A DNA stretch of 64,000 bases, from assembly GCF_030316825.1 (NCBI RefSeq), contig NZ_JASZYU010000001.1, positions 186,001 through 250,000 of the forward strand, in the 5' to 3' direction. Position numbers and translations under genes: made by a program. Positions 1 to 7,763 of this stretch are shown here, piece by piece; position 1 is the first letter of the stretch, and every line of letters starts with the position of its first letter. Origin of the DNA: Variovorax fucosicus. GTDB taxonomy: Bacteria; Pseudomonadota; Gammaproteobacteria; Burkholderiales; Burkholderiaceae_C. The notes under the pieces were generated by a model. The model searched no databases. It was not told the origin of the DNA and was given only the letters and a program-made list of their open reading frames with translations.

Positions 1-970
1 GGTAGCGGCGGTTCGCCTCGTCCGACCAGCGCAGGGCAACGCCGTCGGCATGCGCGATCCGGGCAATGCTCTTCGTGAACCCCTGCGCCAGTTCGTCGAG
101 CGTCGCGGCCTTGGCGGCCAGCGTGGTGACCTCGTAGAGGCATTCCAGACGGCCACGCTCCTCCTCCAGCTGCGCCGTCTTCTTCTGCACCCGGCTTTCG
201 AGATCGCGGTACATGGACTGCAGTTGCCTGGCCATGTCGTTGAATCCCTCTGCCAGGGTTCCGAACTCGTCCGTGCTGGTGCGCTCGACGCGGGCGCCGA
301 GATCGCCATCCTGGAGGCGCTGGATCGCCCGCTTGAGCATGCTCAGCGGTTCCAGGACGAAGCGGAACCCGGTATGGATCAGCACGGCCGCGCCGATGAG
401 CGCCACGCCCATCATCGCGACCTGCAGCAGGTGCATGAGTGCAGTCCACCGTGACAAGTGGGCTTCGATGCCGGCGACGAATGCATCGATGTCCGACGTG
501 ACCAACGCAGCGTCATCGCCGAGGCTGCCCGTCGTCGTCACGCCAGGCAGCGTCGAACCGGCAAGTCGGCCGCGAAGGGCGGCCCAGTCGTGTTCGACGA
601 CGGCGAAGCGCTGGCGCGCGGCATCGTCCCAGGGCACGAACAGCGGCCGTTGGGCGTCGCCGCTGCGCAGCACCTGGAGACTGCGCTCGAACTCGGCCGC
701 CTGCCGGGACAGCAGCTGCGCCTCGGCCGCACCCGCCGACAGCACTATCCGATAGGTCTGCATGCGCATGCGCCCTGCTTCGTTGACCGCGGCGGCGCCG
801 CCCTGGATCTGCCATGACATGTAGACCAGCACGGCAATGGCGCACAGGAATGCCAGCAGGCATGGCATGGCCACCAGCGCCAGCTTGGCGCCAAGAGTCC
901 ATTGCCTGGATCTGGTCGTCGAACGAACGTGGTCGTTGCCCACGCCAGCGGCCAGCTCGGCGGCAGTCAA
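1..970 (-). CDS. narX: Nitrate/nitrite sensor histidine kinase NarX, N-terminal part (runs off the left edge)
   Basis: Inner-membrane sensor kinase that detects nitrate/nitrite and phosphorylates NarL. About 323 codons are present; the kinase core lies outside the window. Visible in order: a short cytoplasmic start, TM1 (LALVAMPCLLAFLCAIAVLV), a periplasmic region opening with the NarX P-box (NEAGRMRMQTYRI, the nitrate-binding helix of this family), TM2 near residues 205-225, a HAMP linker (LEPLSMLKRAIQRLQDGDLGARV), a coiled coil and the start of a GAF-like region. No ATG lies at a sensible place; TTG at 970 is chosen because GGAAGA stands 6 bases before it, GTG at 943 being the alternative. 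It is divergent from hemN with a shared FNR box. Identity rests on the P-box plus HAMP order; NarQ-like is the only serious alternative. Confidence 0.85.
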   Translation of the reverse strand, partial: MTAAELAAGVGNDHVRSTTRSRQWTLGAKLALVAMPCLLAFLCAIAVLVYMSWQIQGGAAAVNEAGRMRMQTYRIVLSAGAAEAQLLSRQAAEFERSLQVLRSGDAQRPLFVPWDDAARQRFAVVEHDWAALRGRLAGSTLPGVTTTGSLGDDAALVTSDIDAFVAGIEAHLSRWTALMHLLQVAMMGVALIGAAVLIHTGFRFVLEPLSMLKRAIQRLQDGDLGARVERTSTDEFGTLAEGFNDMARQLQSMYRDLESRVQKKTAQLEEERGRLECLYEVTTLAAKAATLDELAQGFTKSIARIAHADGVALRWSDEANRRY

Positions 971-1023
971 TCGCGTTCTTCCGTTTGCATTGCCGCATTC
1001 TGCGTTCGGAACCGGGTACTTGG

Positions 1024-1037
1024 TTGATCCAGATCAA
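1024..1037. promoter_or_regulatory. FNR/Anr box between narX and hemN
   Basis: TTGATCCAGATCAA matches the FNR consensus TTGAT-N4-ATCAA at every defined position. Its centre (1030.5) is 61 bases before the hemN ATG at 1092, so a class II promoter (-41.5) would start near 1072 with a 20-base leader. It also lies 54 bases before the narX start, so it may serve both directions. Seen directly; function inferred from the FNR family and the anaerobic genes on both sides. Confidence 0.85.
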
Positions 1038-1091
1038 GCACCGGGGATGCCATGGGACTACGCTGCAGAAGCTCACCCCACCCCCGAAACG

Positions 1092-2510
1092 ATGTCCACT
1101 GCCCTGGCCCCACCTCCCACAACCCCGCAGGCTCCGGACTTCGCCGACGCGCTGGCCCGCTTCGACGTGCCCGGCCCCCGTTACACCTCGTATCCAACTG
1201 CGGACCGCTTTGTCGAGGCGTTCGGCCCGGCCGACTACATGGCCGCGGCGCATCAGCGGAAGCTGGGCCTCAGCCCCGGCCTGACACCCGTCTCCCTCTA
1301 CGTCCACATTCCGTTCTGTGCATCGCTGTGCTACTACTGCGGATGCAACAAGATCATCACGCGGCATGCCTCGCGGGGACGTGAGTACCTGGGTTACCTG
1401 GAGAAGGAAATCACCCTGCACGTGGCGCAGCTGGGCGCGCAGACGCCGGTGAGCCAGCTTCACCTCGGCGGCGGCACGCCGACCTTCCTGAGCGACGACG
1501 GCCTGACCGACCTGATGCGGATGCTGCGCGAGGCTTTTTCGTTTGCACCGGCCGGCGAATACGCCATCGAGATCGATCCACGCACGGTCGACGCAAGCCG
1601 CCTGGCCCACCTGGCCCGATTGGGCTTCAATCGCCTGAGCTTCGGCGTTCAGGACTTCGACCCCGACGTCCAGCAGGCGGTGCATCGCATCCAGCCGGCA
1701 CAACAGGTGTTCGATCTCGTCGCGTCGGCGCGCAAGCTGCAGTTCCAGTCCATCAATGTCGACCTGATCTATGGGCTGCCGCGGCAAAGCGTTGCCTCGT
1801 TCGACCGCACCCTGGCGCAGATCTGCGAGCTGCGGCCTGATCGCATCGCCCTCTATGCCTATGCGCACCTGCCCGAAAGATTCAAGGCGCAGCGCCGGAT
1901 CGCCACCAGCGAACTGCCCTACGCCGCCACGAAGATCGAGATGCTGTCGCGCTCCATCGCCGCCCTCACCGCCGCGGGCTACATCTACATCGGCATGGAT
2001 CACTTCGCATTGCCGAACGACAGCCTCGCCGTCGCCAAGCGCCAGGGCCGGCTGCATCGCAATTTCCAGGGCTACAGCACACAGCCGGATTGCGACCTCG
2101 TCGCGCTGGGCGTGTCGGCGATCGGCAGGGTTGGCGGCACGTACAGCCAGAACGCAAAGACCCTGGAGGAGTACTACGACCATCTCAACCAAGGGCGGCT
2201 GCCGGTGGTGCGCGGGCTCGCGCTGTCGCGCGACGACGTGCTGCGCCGCGCGGTGATCATGGCCATCATGTGCCAGGGGTATGTCGACTTCGAGTCGGTC
2301 GACATTGCCTATCTGACCAACTTCAGTGACTACTTCGCGTCCGAACTCACCGCGCTCGGCCAGATGGAAGCAGACGGCCTGGTGCGCCTCACCGACCGCG
2401 ATCTCGCGGTCACCGACAAAGGCTGGTTCTTCGTGCGGGCCGTGGCGATGGTGTTTGACCGCTATCTGCAATCAGACCGCAAGCGTGCCCGCTTCTCCCG
2501 AATCATCTAG
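1092..2510 (+). CDS. hemN: Oxygen-independent coproporphyrinogen III oxidase (radical SAM)
   Basis: Cytoplasmic radical SAM enzyme that decarboxylates coproporphyrinogen III to protoporphyrinogen IX without oxygen, keeping haem synthesis going anaerobically. 472 residues, close to the usual ~460. The N-terminal family motif PRYTSYPTA is at about 29-37. The SAM cluster cysteines are C76, C80 and C83 (CxxxCxxC) followed by C85, as in true HemN; then GGGTP and the HemN C-terminal domain. The open frame continues upstream, but ATG 1092 fits the length and the FNR box position; ATG 1047 would begin only ten bases after the FNR box. Twelve bases separate it from nrdJ, so the two are probably co-transcribed under FNR. 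Confidence 0.93.
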   Translation: MSTALAPPPTTPQAPDFADALARFDVPGPRYTSYPTADRFVEAFGPADYMAAAHQRKLGLSPGLTPVSLYVHIPFCASLCYYCGCNKIITRHASRGREYLGYLEKEITLHVAQLGAQTPVSQLHLGGGTPTFLSDDGLTDLMRMLREAFSFAPAGEYAIEIDPRTVDASRLAHLARLGFNRLSFGVQDFDPDVQQAVHRIQPAQQVFDLVASARKLQFQSINVDLIYGLPRQSVASFDRTLAQICELRPDRIALYAYAHLPERFKAQRRIATSELPYAATKIEMLSRSIAALTAAGYIYIGMDHFALPNDSLAVAKRQGRLHRNFQGYSTQPDCDLVALGVSAIGRVGGTYSQNAKTLEEYYDHLNQGRLPVVRGLALSRDDVLRRAVIMAIMCQGYVDFESVDIAYLTNFSDYFASELTALGQMEADGLVRLTDRDLAVTDKGWFFVRAVAMVFDRYLQSDRKRARFSRII

Positions 2511-2522
2511 AAAGACCGAAAC

Positions 2523-4922
2523 ATGAAGCGCGAAGACGCTGCTCTGAGTTTGCTATTACCCGTGCAGCCCATCAGCCGCGACGTGCTGCGTGAAAAGTAC
2601 CTCAAGCCCGGCGAGAACGAGGTCGAGGATCTGTTTGCGCGCGTCGCGCAGGCGCTGGCGTCGGTGGAGGCCGAAGGCGAACGCGCGCAGTGGCATGCGC
2701 GCTTTCTCGCCAACCTGCGCGCGGGGGCCATCGGGGCCGGGCGCATCATGAGTGCGGCGGGCACCGACCTCGATGCCACGCTGATCAATTGTTTTGTACA
2801 GCCGGTCGGCGACTGCATCCAGGGCCAGGACGGGGCAGGCTATGCCGGCATCTACGAGGCGCTGCGCGAGGCCGCAGAAACCATGCGCCGTGGCGGAGGG
2901 GTCGGCTATGACTTCTCCCGCATCCGGCCGCGCGGCGCGCAGGTGAGTGCCACCGCTTCACTGGCCTCGGGCCCGTGCAGCTACATCGACGTGTTCGACC
3001 GATCCTGCTCGACCGTGGAAAGCGCCGGTGCGCGCCGCGGCGCGCAGATGGGCGTGCTGCGCATCGACCACCCCGATGTGCTGGAGTTCATCACCGCCAA
3101 GCGCACCCCGGGGCGCTGGAACAACTTCAACGTGTCCGTCGCGGTCGGCGACACGTTCATGCGCGCACTGGCGGCCGACGAGGAATGGGCGCTGGTGCAC
3201 AGCGCCAGGCCAGGGGCCGAACTGATCGCGCGGGGCGCCACGCAGGCCATCGACGGCAGCTGGGTCTACCGGCGCCTGCCGGCGCGCGAACTCTGGGACA
3301 CGGTCATGCGCTCGGCCTACGACTTCGCCGAGCCGGGGATCCTGTTCACTGACACCATCAACAACGACAACAACCTGCGCTACTGCGAGCACATCGAGGC
3401 GACGAATCCCTGCGGCGAGCAGCCGTTGCCGCCCTACGGCTGCTGCGACCTGGGGCCGATCATCCTGCCGCGCTTCGTCGAGCATCCGTTCGGGATCGGC
3501 GGCGCTGCGCAGTTCGATTTCGAGCGGTTCAACGAAACCGTCGCGCTGCAGGTTCGGGCACTCGACAACGTGCTGGACATCACTTTCTGGCCGCTGCCGC
3601 AGCAGCGCGCCGAAGCCATGGCCAAGCGCCGCATCGGCGTGGGCTTTACGGGCCTGGGCAACACGCTGGCGATGCTGTGCCTGCGCTATGACCAGCCCGA
3701 GGGCCGCGCCATGGCCGTGCGCATTGCACGCAGCCTGCGCGACGCTGCCTACGCCGCCTCGGTGGCGCTGGCGCGCGAGAAGGGTGCGTTCCCTCTTTTC
3801 GATGCGGAACGTTACCTCGCGCGCGGCACCTTCGCCAGCCGGCTCGACCAGGCGCTGCAGGAACAGATCCGCATGCATGGCATCCGCAACAGCCACCTGG
3901 TGTCGATCGCACCGACCGGCACCGTGAGCCTGGCGTTCGCCGACAACGCCTCGAACGGCATCGAGCCGGCGTTCTCCTGGACCTACCGGCGCAAGAAGCG
4001 CGAAGCCGACGGCAGCATCTCCGAGTACGACGTCGAGGACCATGCCTGGCGCCTGTACCGCGCCCTGGGTGGCGACACCGAAGCGTTGCCTGCCTACTTC
4101 GTCTCGGCCCTGTCGATGCGCGCGGCCGGCCATCTGGCCATGATGGAAGCGGTGCAGCCTTTCGTCGACACCGCCATCTCGAAGACGGTCAACGTGCCGG
4201 TCGATTGCCCCTATGAGGACTTCAAGGGGCTCTACCAACAGGCCTGGACGGCCAACCTGAAGGGACTGGCCACCTACCGGCCCAACAGCATCCTCGGGTC
4301 GGTGCTGGAGCCCACGCCGGCAGCGAAGGAAGGCACGGCCTCGCGCATCGATAACGCCGCGGCCGACCCGATGCGCGCGATGATCGAGAGCCGCCCGACG
4401 GGTGCCCTGAATGCGAGCGCCGAGAAGATCGAGTACTGGACGCAGCAGGGCCGGCAGGCGCTCTATCTGGTGGTGTCCTTCCTGCCGCTGGCCGACGGGC
4501 GGGAACGGGCCATCGAGTTCTTCATGCCGGTGGGCCAGAGCGGCGAATCGCAGCAATGGATCACCGCGAGCATGCGGCTGCTGTCGCTGGCCGCGCGCGG
4601 GGGCTTCCTCGAACGCGCGCTCGCCGACATGCGCAAGGTGGCCTGGGATCGCGGGCCGGTGCGCCTGGGCAGCCACGTGAAGGCCGACGGCAACCAGGTG
4701 CCCATGTGGCACGACTCCGAGGTCGGCGCCATCGCGTACGCCATTCAGCAACTGATCGCAAAGCGAAGCGGCGCGGCGCCGGCGCCGGACGTTGCGCCCC
4801 GGACCGTTGCGCCCTCCCCTCTGATGGGCGCCAAGTGCCCGGAATGCGGCGCCCACGCCATGATCCGCAAGGACGGCTGCAACTACTGCACGCAGTGCGG
4901 GCATCTCGGAAGTTGCGGATGA
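2523..4922 (+). CDS. nrdJ: Adenosylcobalamin-dependent (class II) ribonucleotide reductase
   Basis: Makes deoxyribonucleotides using a B12-derived radical, so it works with or without oxygen. 799 residues. The redox-active cysteine near the N-terminus is C90 (LINCFVQP). The radical-chemistry motif NPCGEQ lies at residues 295-300, giving the expected N-C-E set (N295, C297, E299). SIAPTGTVSLAF marks the barrel. The C-terminus carries a four-cysteine zinc-ribbon-like tail (CPEC...CTQCGHLGSCG), typical of long NrdJ proteins. It follows hemN closely and the pair makes an anaerobic-growth unit beside narX. No cobalamin riboswitch was seen before it; control is probably through hemN's FNR promoter. 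Confidence 0.95.
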   Translation: MKREDAALSLLLPVQPISRDVLREKYLKPGENEVEDLFARVAQALASVEAEGERAQWHARFLANLRAGAIGAGRIMSAAGTDLDATLINCFVQPVGDCIQGQDGAGYAGIYEALREAAETMRRGGGVGYDFSRIRPRGAQVSATASLASGPCSYIDVFDRSCSTVESAGARRGAQMGVLRIDHPDVLEFITAKRTPGRWNNFNVSVAVGDTFMRALAADEEWALVHSARPGAELIARGATQAIDGSWVYRRLPARELWDTVMRSAYDFAEPGILFTDTINNDNNLRYCEHIEATNPCGEQPLPPYGCCDLGPIILPRFVEHPFGIGGAAQFDFERFNETVALQVRALDNVLDITFWPLPQQRAEAMAKRRIGVGFTGLGNTLAMLCLRYDQPEGRAMAVRIARSLRDAAYAASVALAREKGAFPLFDAERYLARGTFASRLDQALQEQIRMHGIRNSHLVSIAPTGTVSLAFADNASNGIEPAFSWTYRRKKREADGSISEYDVEDHAWRLYRALGGDTEALPAYFVSALSMRAAGHLAMMEAVQPFVDTAISKTVNVPVDCPYEDFKGLYQQAWTANLKGLATYRPNSILGSVLEPTPAAKEGTASRIDNAAADPMRAMIESRPTGALNASAEKIEYWTQQGRQALYLVVSFLPLADGRERAIEFFMPVGQSGESQQWITASMRLLSLAARGGFLERALADMRKVAWDRGPVRLGSHVKADGNQVPMWHDSEVGAIAYAIQQLIAKRSGAAPAPDVAPRTVAPSPLMGAKCPECGAHAMIRKDGCNYCTQCGHLGSCG

Positions 4923-5285
4923 ACCCGACGGCTGAATCCCGACGAACACGCAGGCGCTCGGCGCCTCCTCTTCGGGACAGTTCGGCGACGGTCTCGAGGA
5001 TCATGGGTTGAAGGTCAATTTGACCTGGTCGTTCTGAATCGACAGCGACGAGTCGAACGCTACATCAGCCGCATGGCGGCCAACGCGTCGGCAGGCCATC
5101 ATGATCAGGTCGGGGGCCACCTTGAAGGTTCACTCCGGGTTGTCGCACGGCGTGAGCGCGAGCCATGTCGAACTCGTCAACCTGCTGTCAAAATATTCAG
5201 CAAAGCGCCCCAAAACTTCAATCGCCAATCGTTGCGAAAGCCGCAAACAGGCATTCGCCAACTCCCGTCCCCGATCCGCCCGCCC
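4923..5285. other. Intergenic stretch between nrdJ and the AraC gene, possible gene remnant
   Basis: 363 bases with no convincing complete gene. It holds the perfect inverted repeat AGGTCAA-T-TTGACCT at 5012-5026, a candidate operator. On the minus strand, 5001-5129 is an open 42-codon stretch with natural-looking composition that ends in KLTFNP and a stop, interrupted upstream by an in-frame stop at 5130-5132; it could be the tail of a decayed gene. No terminator with a T-run was found after nrdJ. Confidence 0.4.
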
Positions 5286-6254
5286 ATGCACGTCCAAAGC
5301 GACCCTGTCGCACACAACAAGAATATCTCCCCGTCGGCCCAACAAGCTTCTGCGTCACAGCGCCTCGCTCCCGCTCCGAAAGACACCCTGGGGTGCATGG
5401 CCAACCACCTTCAACGAGATCAAGGCCTGCGCGCGAACGGGATCGAAATCCATCGCAAGACCATGGATCGGCACCAACTCCACCACGTGGAGACGGAGCC
5501 CAGCGCGCGCGGCGTGCTGCTTGGAATCTCGATGCGCGATGGTCACAGCCGGCGCGTTGTCGGCCGGCACCATGCCGCGTGCCACGATTTCGACAAGGGA
5601 TCCATCTACATTCGCAGTTTCTCCGAACGCTATCGCGCCGACATCCGGCGTCCCTTCGATTTCGTGCTGCTCGAGATCTCGCACGCCAACCTCGAGCGAG
5701 CCCTCGAGGAAAAGCAGGGCCAGCGCGTCGCCAGCCTCGACCACGTGGCGGGGGTCCGGGACGATGTGCTGCTCAGTCTCGCCGATGCACTGACGCCGGC
5801 GCTCGAGCACCCTGCAGACGCCAGCATGTTGTTCGTCGACCAGCTGGGCGTCGCCATGACGAGCTATCTCGTCGAAACATATGGCGGCGCGGTGACGACG
5901 GCACCCCGAACGAACCGGATCCTGTCGCGCTCGCACGAGGCACGCGCAAAGGAGATGTTGCGCAGCAGGATCGACGCCAGCATCTCGATCACCGAGATCG
6001 CCGATGCGTGCGGGCTTTCGCGCAGCTATTTCATTCATGCCTTCCGCGAGACCACCGGGCAGACGCCGCACCAATGGTTGATCGCGCAGCGGATGGAGCA
6101 TGCGCGCGCACTTCTAGCGGATTTCGACATGTCGCTGGCAGACGTTGCAGCCGCTTGCGGTTTTTCCGATCAAAGCCACTTCACCCGCGCTTTCTCTCGA
6201 TATTCCGGCGTCCCACCCGGCGTTTGGCGGCGCAAGACACGGGTGGAGAACTAG
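5286..6254 (+). CDS. AraC family transcriptional regulator
   Basis: 322 residues: an N-terminal sensing region with no recognisable ligand motif, then two helix-turn-helix units in the last ~100 residues (ITEIADACGLSRSYFIHAFRETTGQTPHQWL and LADVAAACGFSDQSHFTRAFSRYSGVPPGVWRR), the hallmark of AraC/XylS proteins. The frame is open upstream to 5073; ATG 5286 is preferred because it gives normal family length, ATG 5397 being an alternative. It converges on the alpha/beta hydrolase gene. The effector and targets cannot be read from sequence; the palindrome at 5012-5026 may be its operator. Confidence 0.88.
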   Translation: MHVQSDPVAHNKNISPSAQQASASQRLAPAPKDTLGCMANHLQRDQGLRANGIEIHRKTMDRHQLHHVETEPSARGVLLGISMRDGHSRRVVGRHHAACHDFDKGSIYIRSFSERYRADIRRPFDFVLLEISHANLERALEEKQGQRVASLDHVAGVRDDVLLSLADALTPALEHPADASMLFVDQLGVAMTSYLVETYGGAVTTAPRTNRILSRSHEARAKEMLRSRIDASISITEIADACGLSRSYFIHAFRETTGQTPHQWLIAQRMEHARALLADFDMSLADVAAACGFSDQSHFTRAFSRYSGVPPGVWRRKTRVEN

Positions 6255-6279
6255 CCTAGGCGCTGCGCCGGTCGACGAC

Positions 6280-6308
6280 GCTGATCGCGCGGGGCAGATG
6301 CGATCAGC
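6280..6308. terminator. Hairpin between convergent genes, possible two-way terminator
   Basis: Perfect 9-base inverted repeat GCTGATCGC / GCGATCAGC with an 11-base loop. It spans the stop codon of the alpha/beta hydrolase gene (6304-6306) and lies 26 bases after the AraC stop. No T-run follows on either strand, so intrinsic termination would be weak; it may instead protect the mRNA 3' ends. Confidence 0.45.
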
Positions 6309-7125
6309 CTTGAATGAATGCGAGCAGGTCGGCGTTCACCTGATCCTTGTGGGTGGTGCATGTGGCGTGCGGCGCGCCTGCGTAGACCTTGAGCTGGCTG
6401 CCCTTGATCATCTCGGCCGCCAGCTTGCCGGTGGCCTCGATGGGCACGACCTGGTCGTCGTCGCCGTGGATCACGAGCGTGGGCACGTCGATCCTGGCCA
6501 TGTCGGCGCGGAAGTCGGTTTCCGAGAACGCGGTCACGCAGTCGAGGGTGGCCTTGATCGAGGCCTGCAGCGCGATCTGCAGCGTCTGCTTGAAGACGCC
6601 TTGCGACACCTTGGCGCCGGGGCGGTTGGTGCCGTAGAAGAGCGTGCTGAAGTCGTCGAGGAACTGCGGACGATCGGCCGCCAGTCCGGCACGGATGCCG
6701 GCGAACAGCGACGCATCGGGGCCCACAGGGTGGTCGGCCGTCTTCATGAACAGAGGCGTCACGGCGCTGATGAGTGCCAGCCTGGCCACGCGTGCGCTGC
6801 CCTTGCGCGCGATGTAGCGCGTCACGTCGCCGCCGCCCATCGAGAAGCCCACGAGGGTCACGTTCTTCAGGTCGAGCTTTTCGATCAGCTCGGCGATGTC
6901 GTCGGCGAAGGTGTCGTAGTCGTAGCCGGTCCACGGCTGGCTCGAGCGGCCGAAGCCGCGGCGGTCGAACGCGATCACGCGGTAGCCGCGTTCCGCGAAG
7001 AACAGCATCTGGGCATCCCACATGTCGGCGCTGAGCGGCCACCCGTGGCTGAAGAGGATGGGCTGGCCCGAACCCCAGTCCTTGTAGTAGAGCTCGGTGC
7101 CGTCGCGCAAGGTGAGAGTGGTCAT
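6304..7125 (-). CDS. Alpha/beta hydrolase, non-haem chloroperoxidase type
   Basis: 273 residues, full length for the cofactor-free haloperoxidase/esterase group. Catalytic serine S95 in GFSMGG, the acid in HGDDDQVVP near 222, and histidine in GAPHAT near 252. The N-terminal [12 protein letters not shown] supplies the oxyanion hole. Such proteins hydrolyse esters and can form peracids; the physiological substrate is unknown. ATG 7125 has GAAAG just before it; an in-frame start 27 bases earlier has no support. It is the last gene of a minus-strand series that includes Dps, DoxX and pirin, which suggests an oxidative or electrophile stress setting. Confidence 0.88.
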   Translation of the reverse strand: MTTLTLRDGTELYYKDWGSGQPILFSHGWPLSADMWDAQMLFFAERGYRVIAFDRRGFGRSSQPWTGYDYDTFADDIAELIEKLDLKNVTLVGFSMGGGDVTRYIARKGSARVARLALISAVTPLFMKTADHPVGPDASLFAGIRAGLAADRPQFLDDFSTLFYGTNRPGAKVSQGVFKQTLQIALQASIKATLDCVTAFSETDFRADMARIDVPTLVIHGDDDQVVPIEATGKLAAEMIKGSQLKVYAGAPHATCTTHKDQVNADLLAFIQG

Positions 7126-7188
7126 GTTTCTTTCAGGGAGGGAGTGAAGCAAAGGAAAGCGAAGAGACGCAAAAAAAGGTGTGTGTTT

Positions 7189-7725
7189 TCAGCTCTGGCG
7201 CACCGATTCGAAAAGGAACCACGTGCGCTGCTCGGCCTCGTCGATCCAGTTCTCCAGCACGCTGGCGGTGGCCACGTCGCCGTGCTCGTCGCACACCCCG
7301 TGCGTGGCGCGCATGAAGCCGGCCAGGCGCTGGTTGTCCTCGCGCAGCTCGGCCAGCATGCCGATGGGGGTCACGAAGTCGGCATCGTTGTCCGACAGGC
7401 GCTGCAGACGCGCGGCATGACCGGTCGAGCGCAGCGTGGTGCCGCCGACCTTGCGCACGCGCTCGGCGATCGGGTCAACCGTCGCGAAGATCTGGTCGGC
7501 CTGTTCATCGAGCAGCAGGTGGTAGTCGCGGAACGACGGACCCGACATGTGCCAGTGAAAGTTCTTCGTCTTGAAGTACAGCGCGACCACATCGGCCAGC
7601 AGCACGTTGAGCGCCGCGGAGATGTCGCGCGTGGCATCGGCACCGAGGTCGCTCGGGGTGTGCAGGGGCGCTTGGCGCCGGGCCTTGGTGTTCTTGATGG
7701 CTTTGACGGTTTTCGGGGTGGCCAT
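7189..7725 (-). CDS. Dps/ferritin-like DNA-binding protein
   Basis: 178 residues. Dps proteins form 12-subunit shells that oxidise Fe(II) with peroxide, store iron and coat DNA. The ferroxidase-type motif appears as KTKNFHWHMSGPSFRDYHLLLDEQADQI (H, H, D, E ligands between subunits), followed by DPIAERVRKVGG. The N-terminus is lysine/arginine-rich, as in DNA-binding Dps. The start at 7725 has AAGGA six bases before it. The same frame stays open far upstream into the MFS gene, so length alone would mislead. It lies 38 bases after the MFS stop, probably in the same transcript. Confidence 0.9.
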   Translation of the reverse strand: MATPKTVKAIKNTKARRQAPLHTPSDLGADATRDISAALNVLLADVVALYFKTKNFHWHMSGPSFRDYHLLLDEQADQIFATVDPIAERVRKVGGTTLRSTGHAARLQRLSDNDADFVTPIGMLAELREDNQRLAGFMRATHGVCDEHGDVATASVLENWIDEAEQRTWFLFESVRQS

Positions 7726-7763
7726 GTTTTTTCCTTGGGTTGGCTGGCAGGCGATGGAGAAAG

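Noticed and set aside
513..2471. 652-codon open frame on the minus strand across hemN
   Set aside because: It is opposite hemN, whose motifs are complete; its translation is arginine/alanine-rich with no recognisable domain, as expected of antisense frames in high-GC DNA.
2958..4949. 663-codon open frame on the minus strand across nrdJ
   Set aside because: Shadow of nrdJ; composition (many H, R, G, V) and lack of motifs show that it is not a gene.
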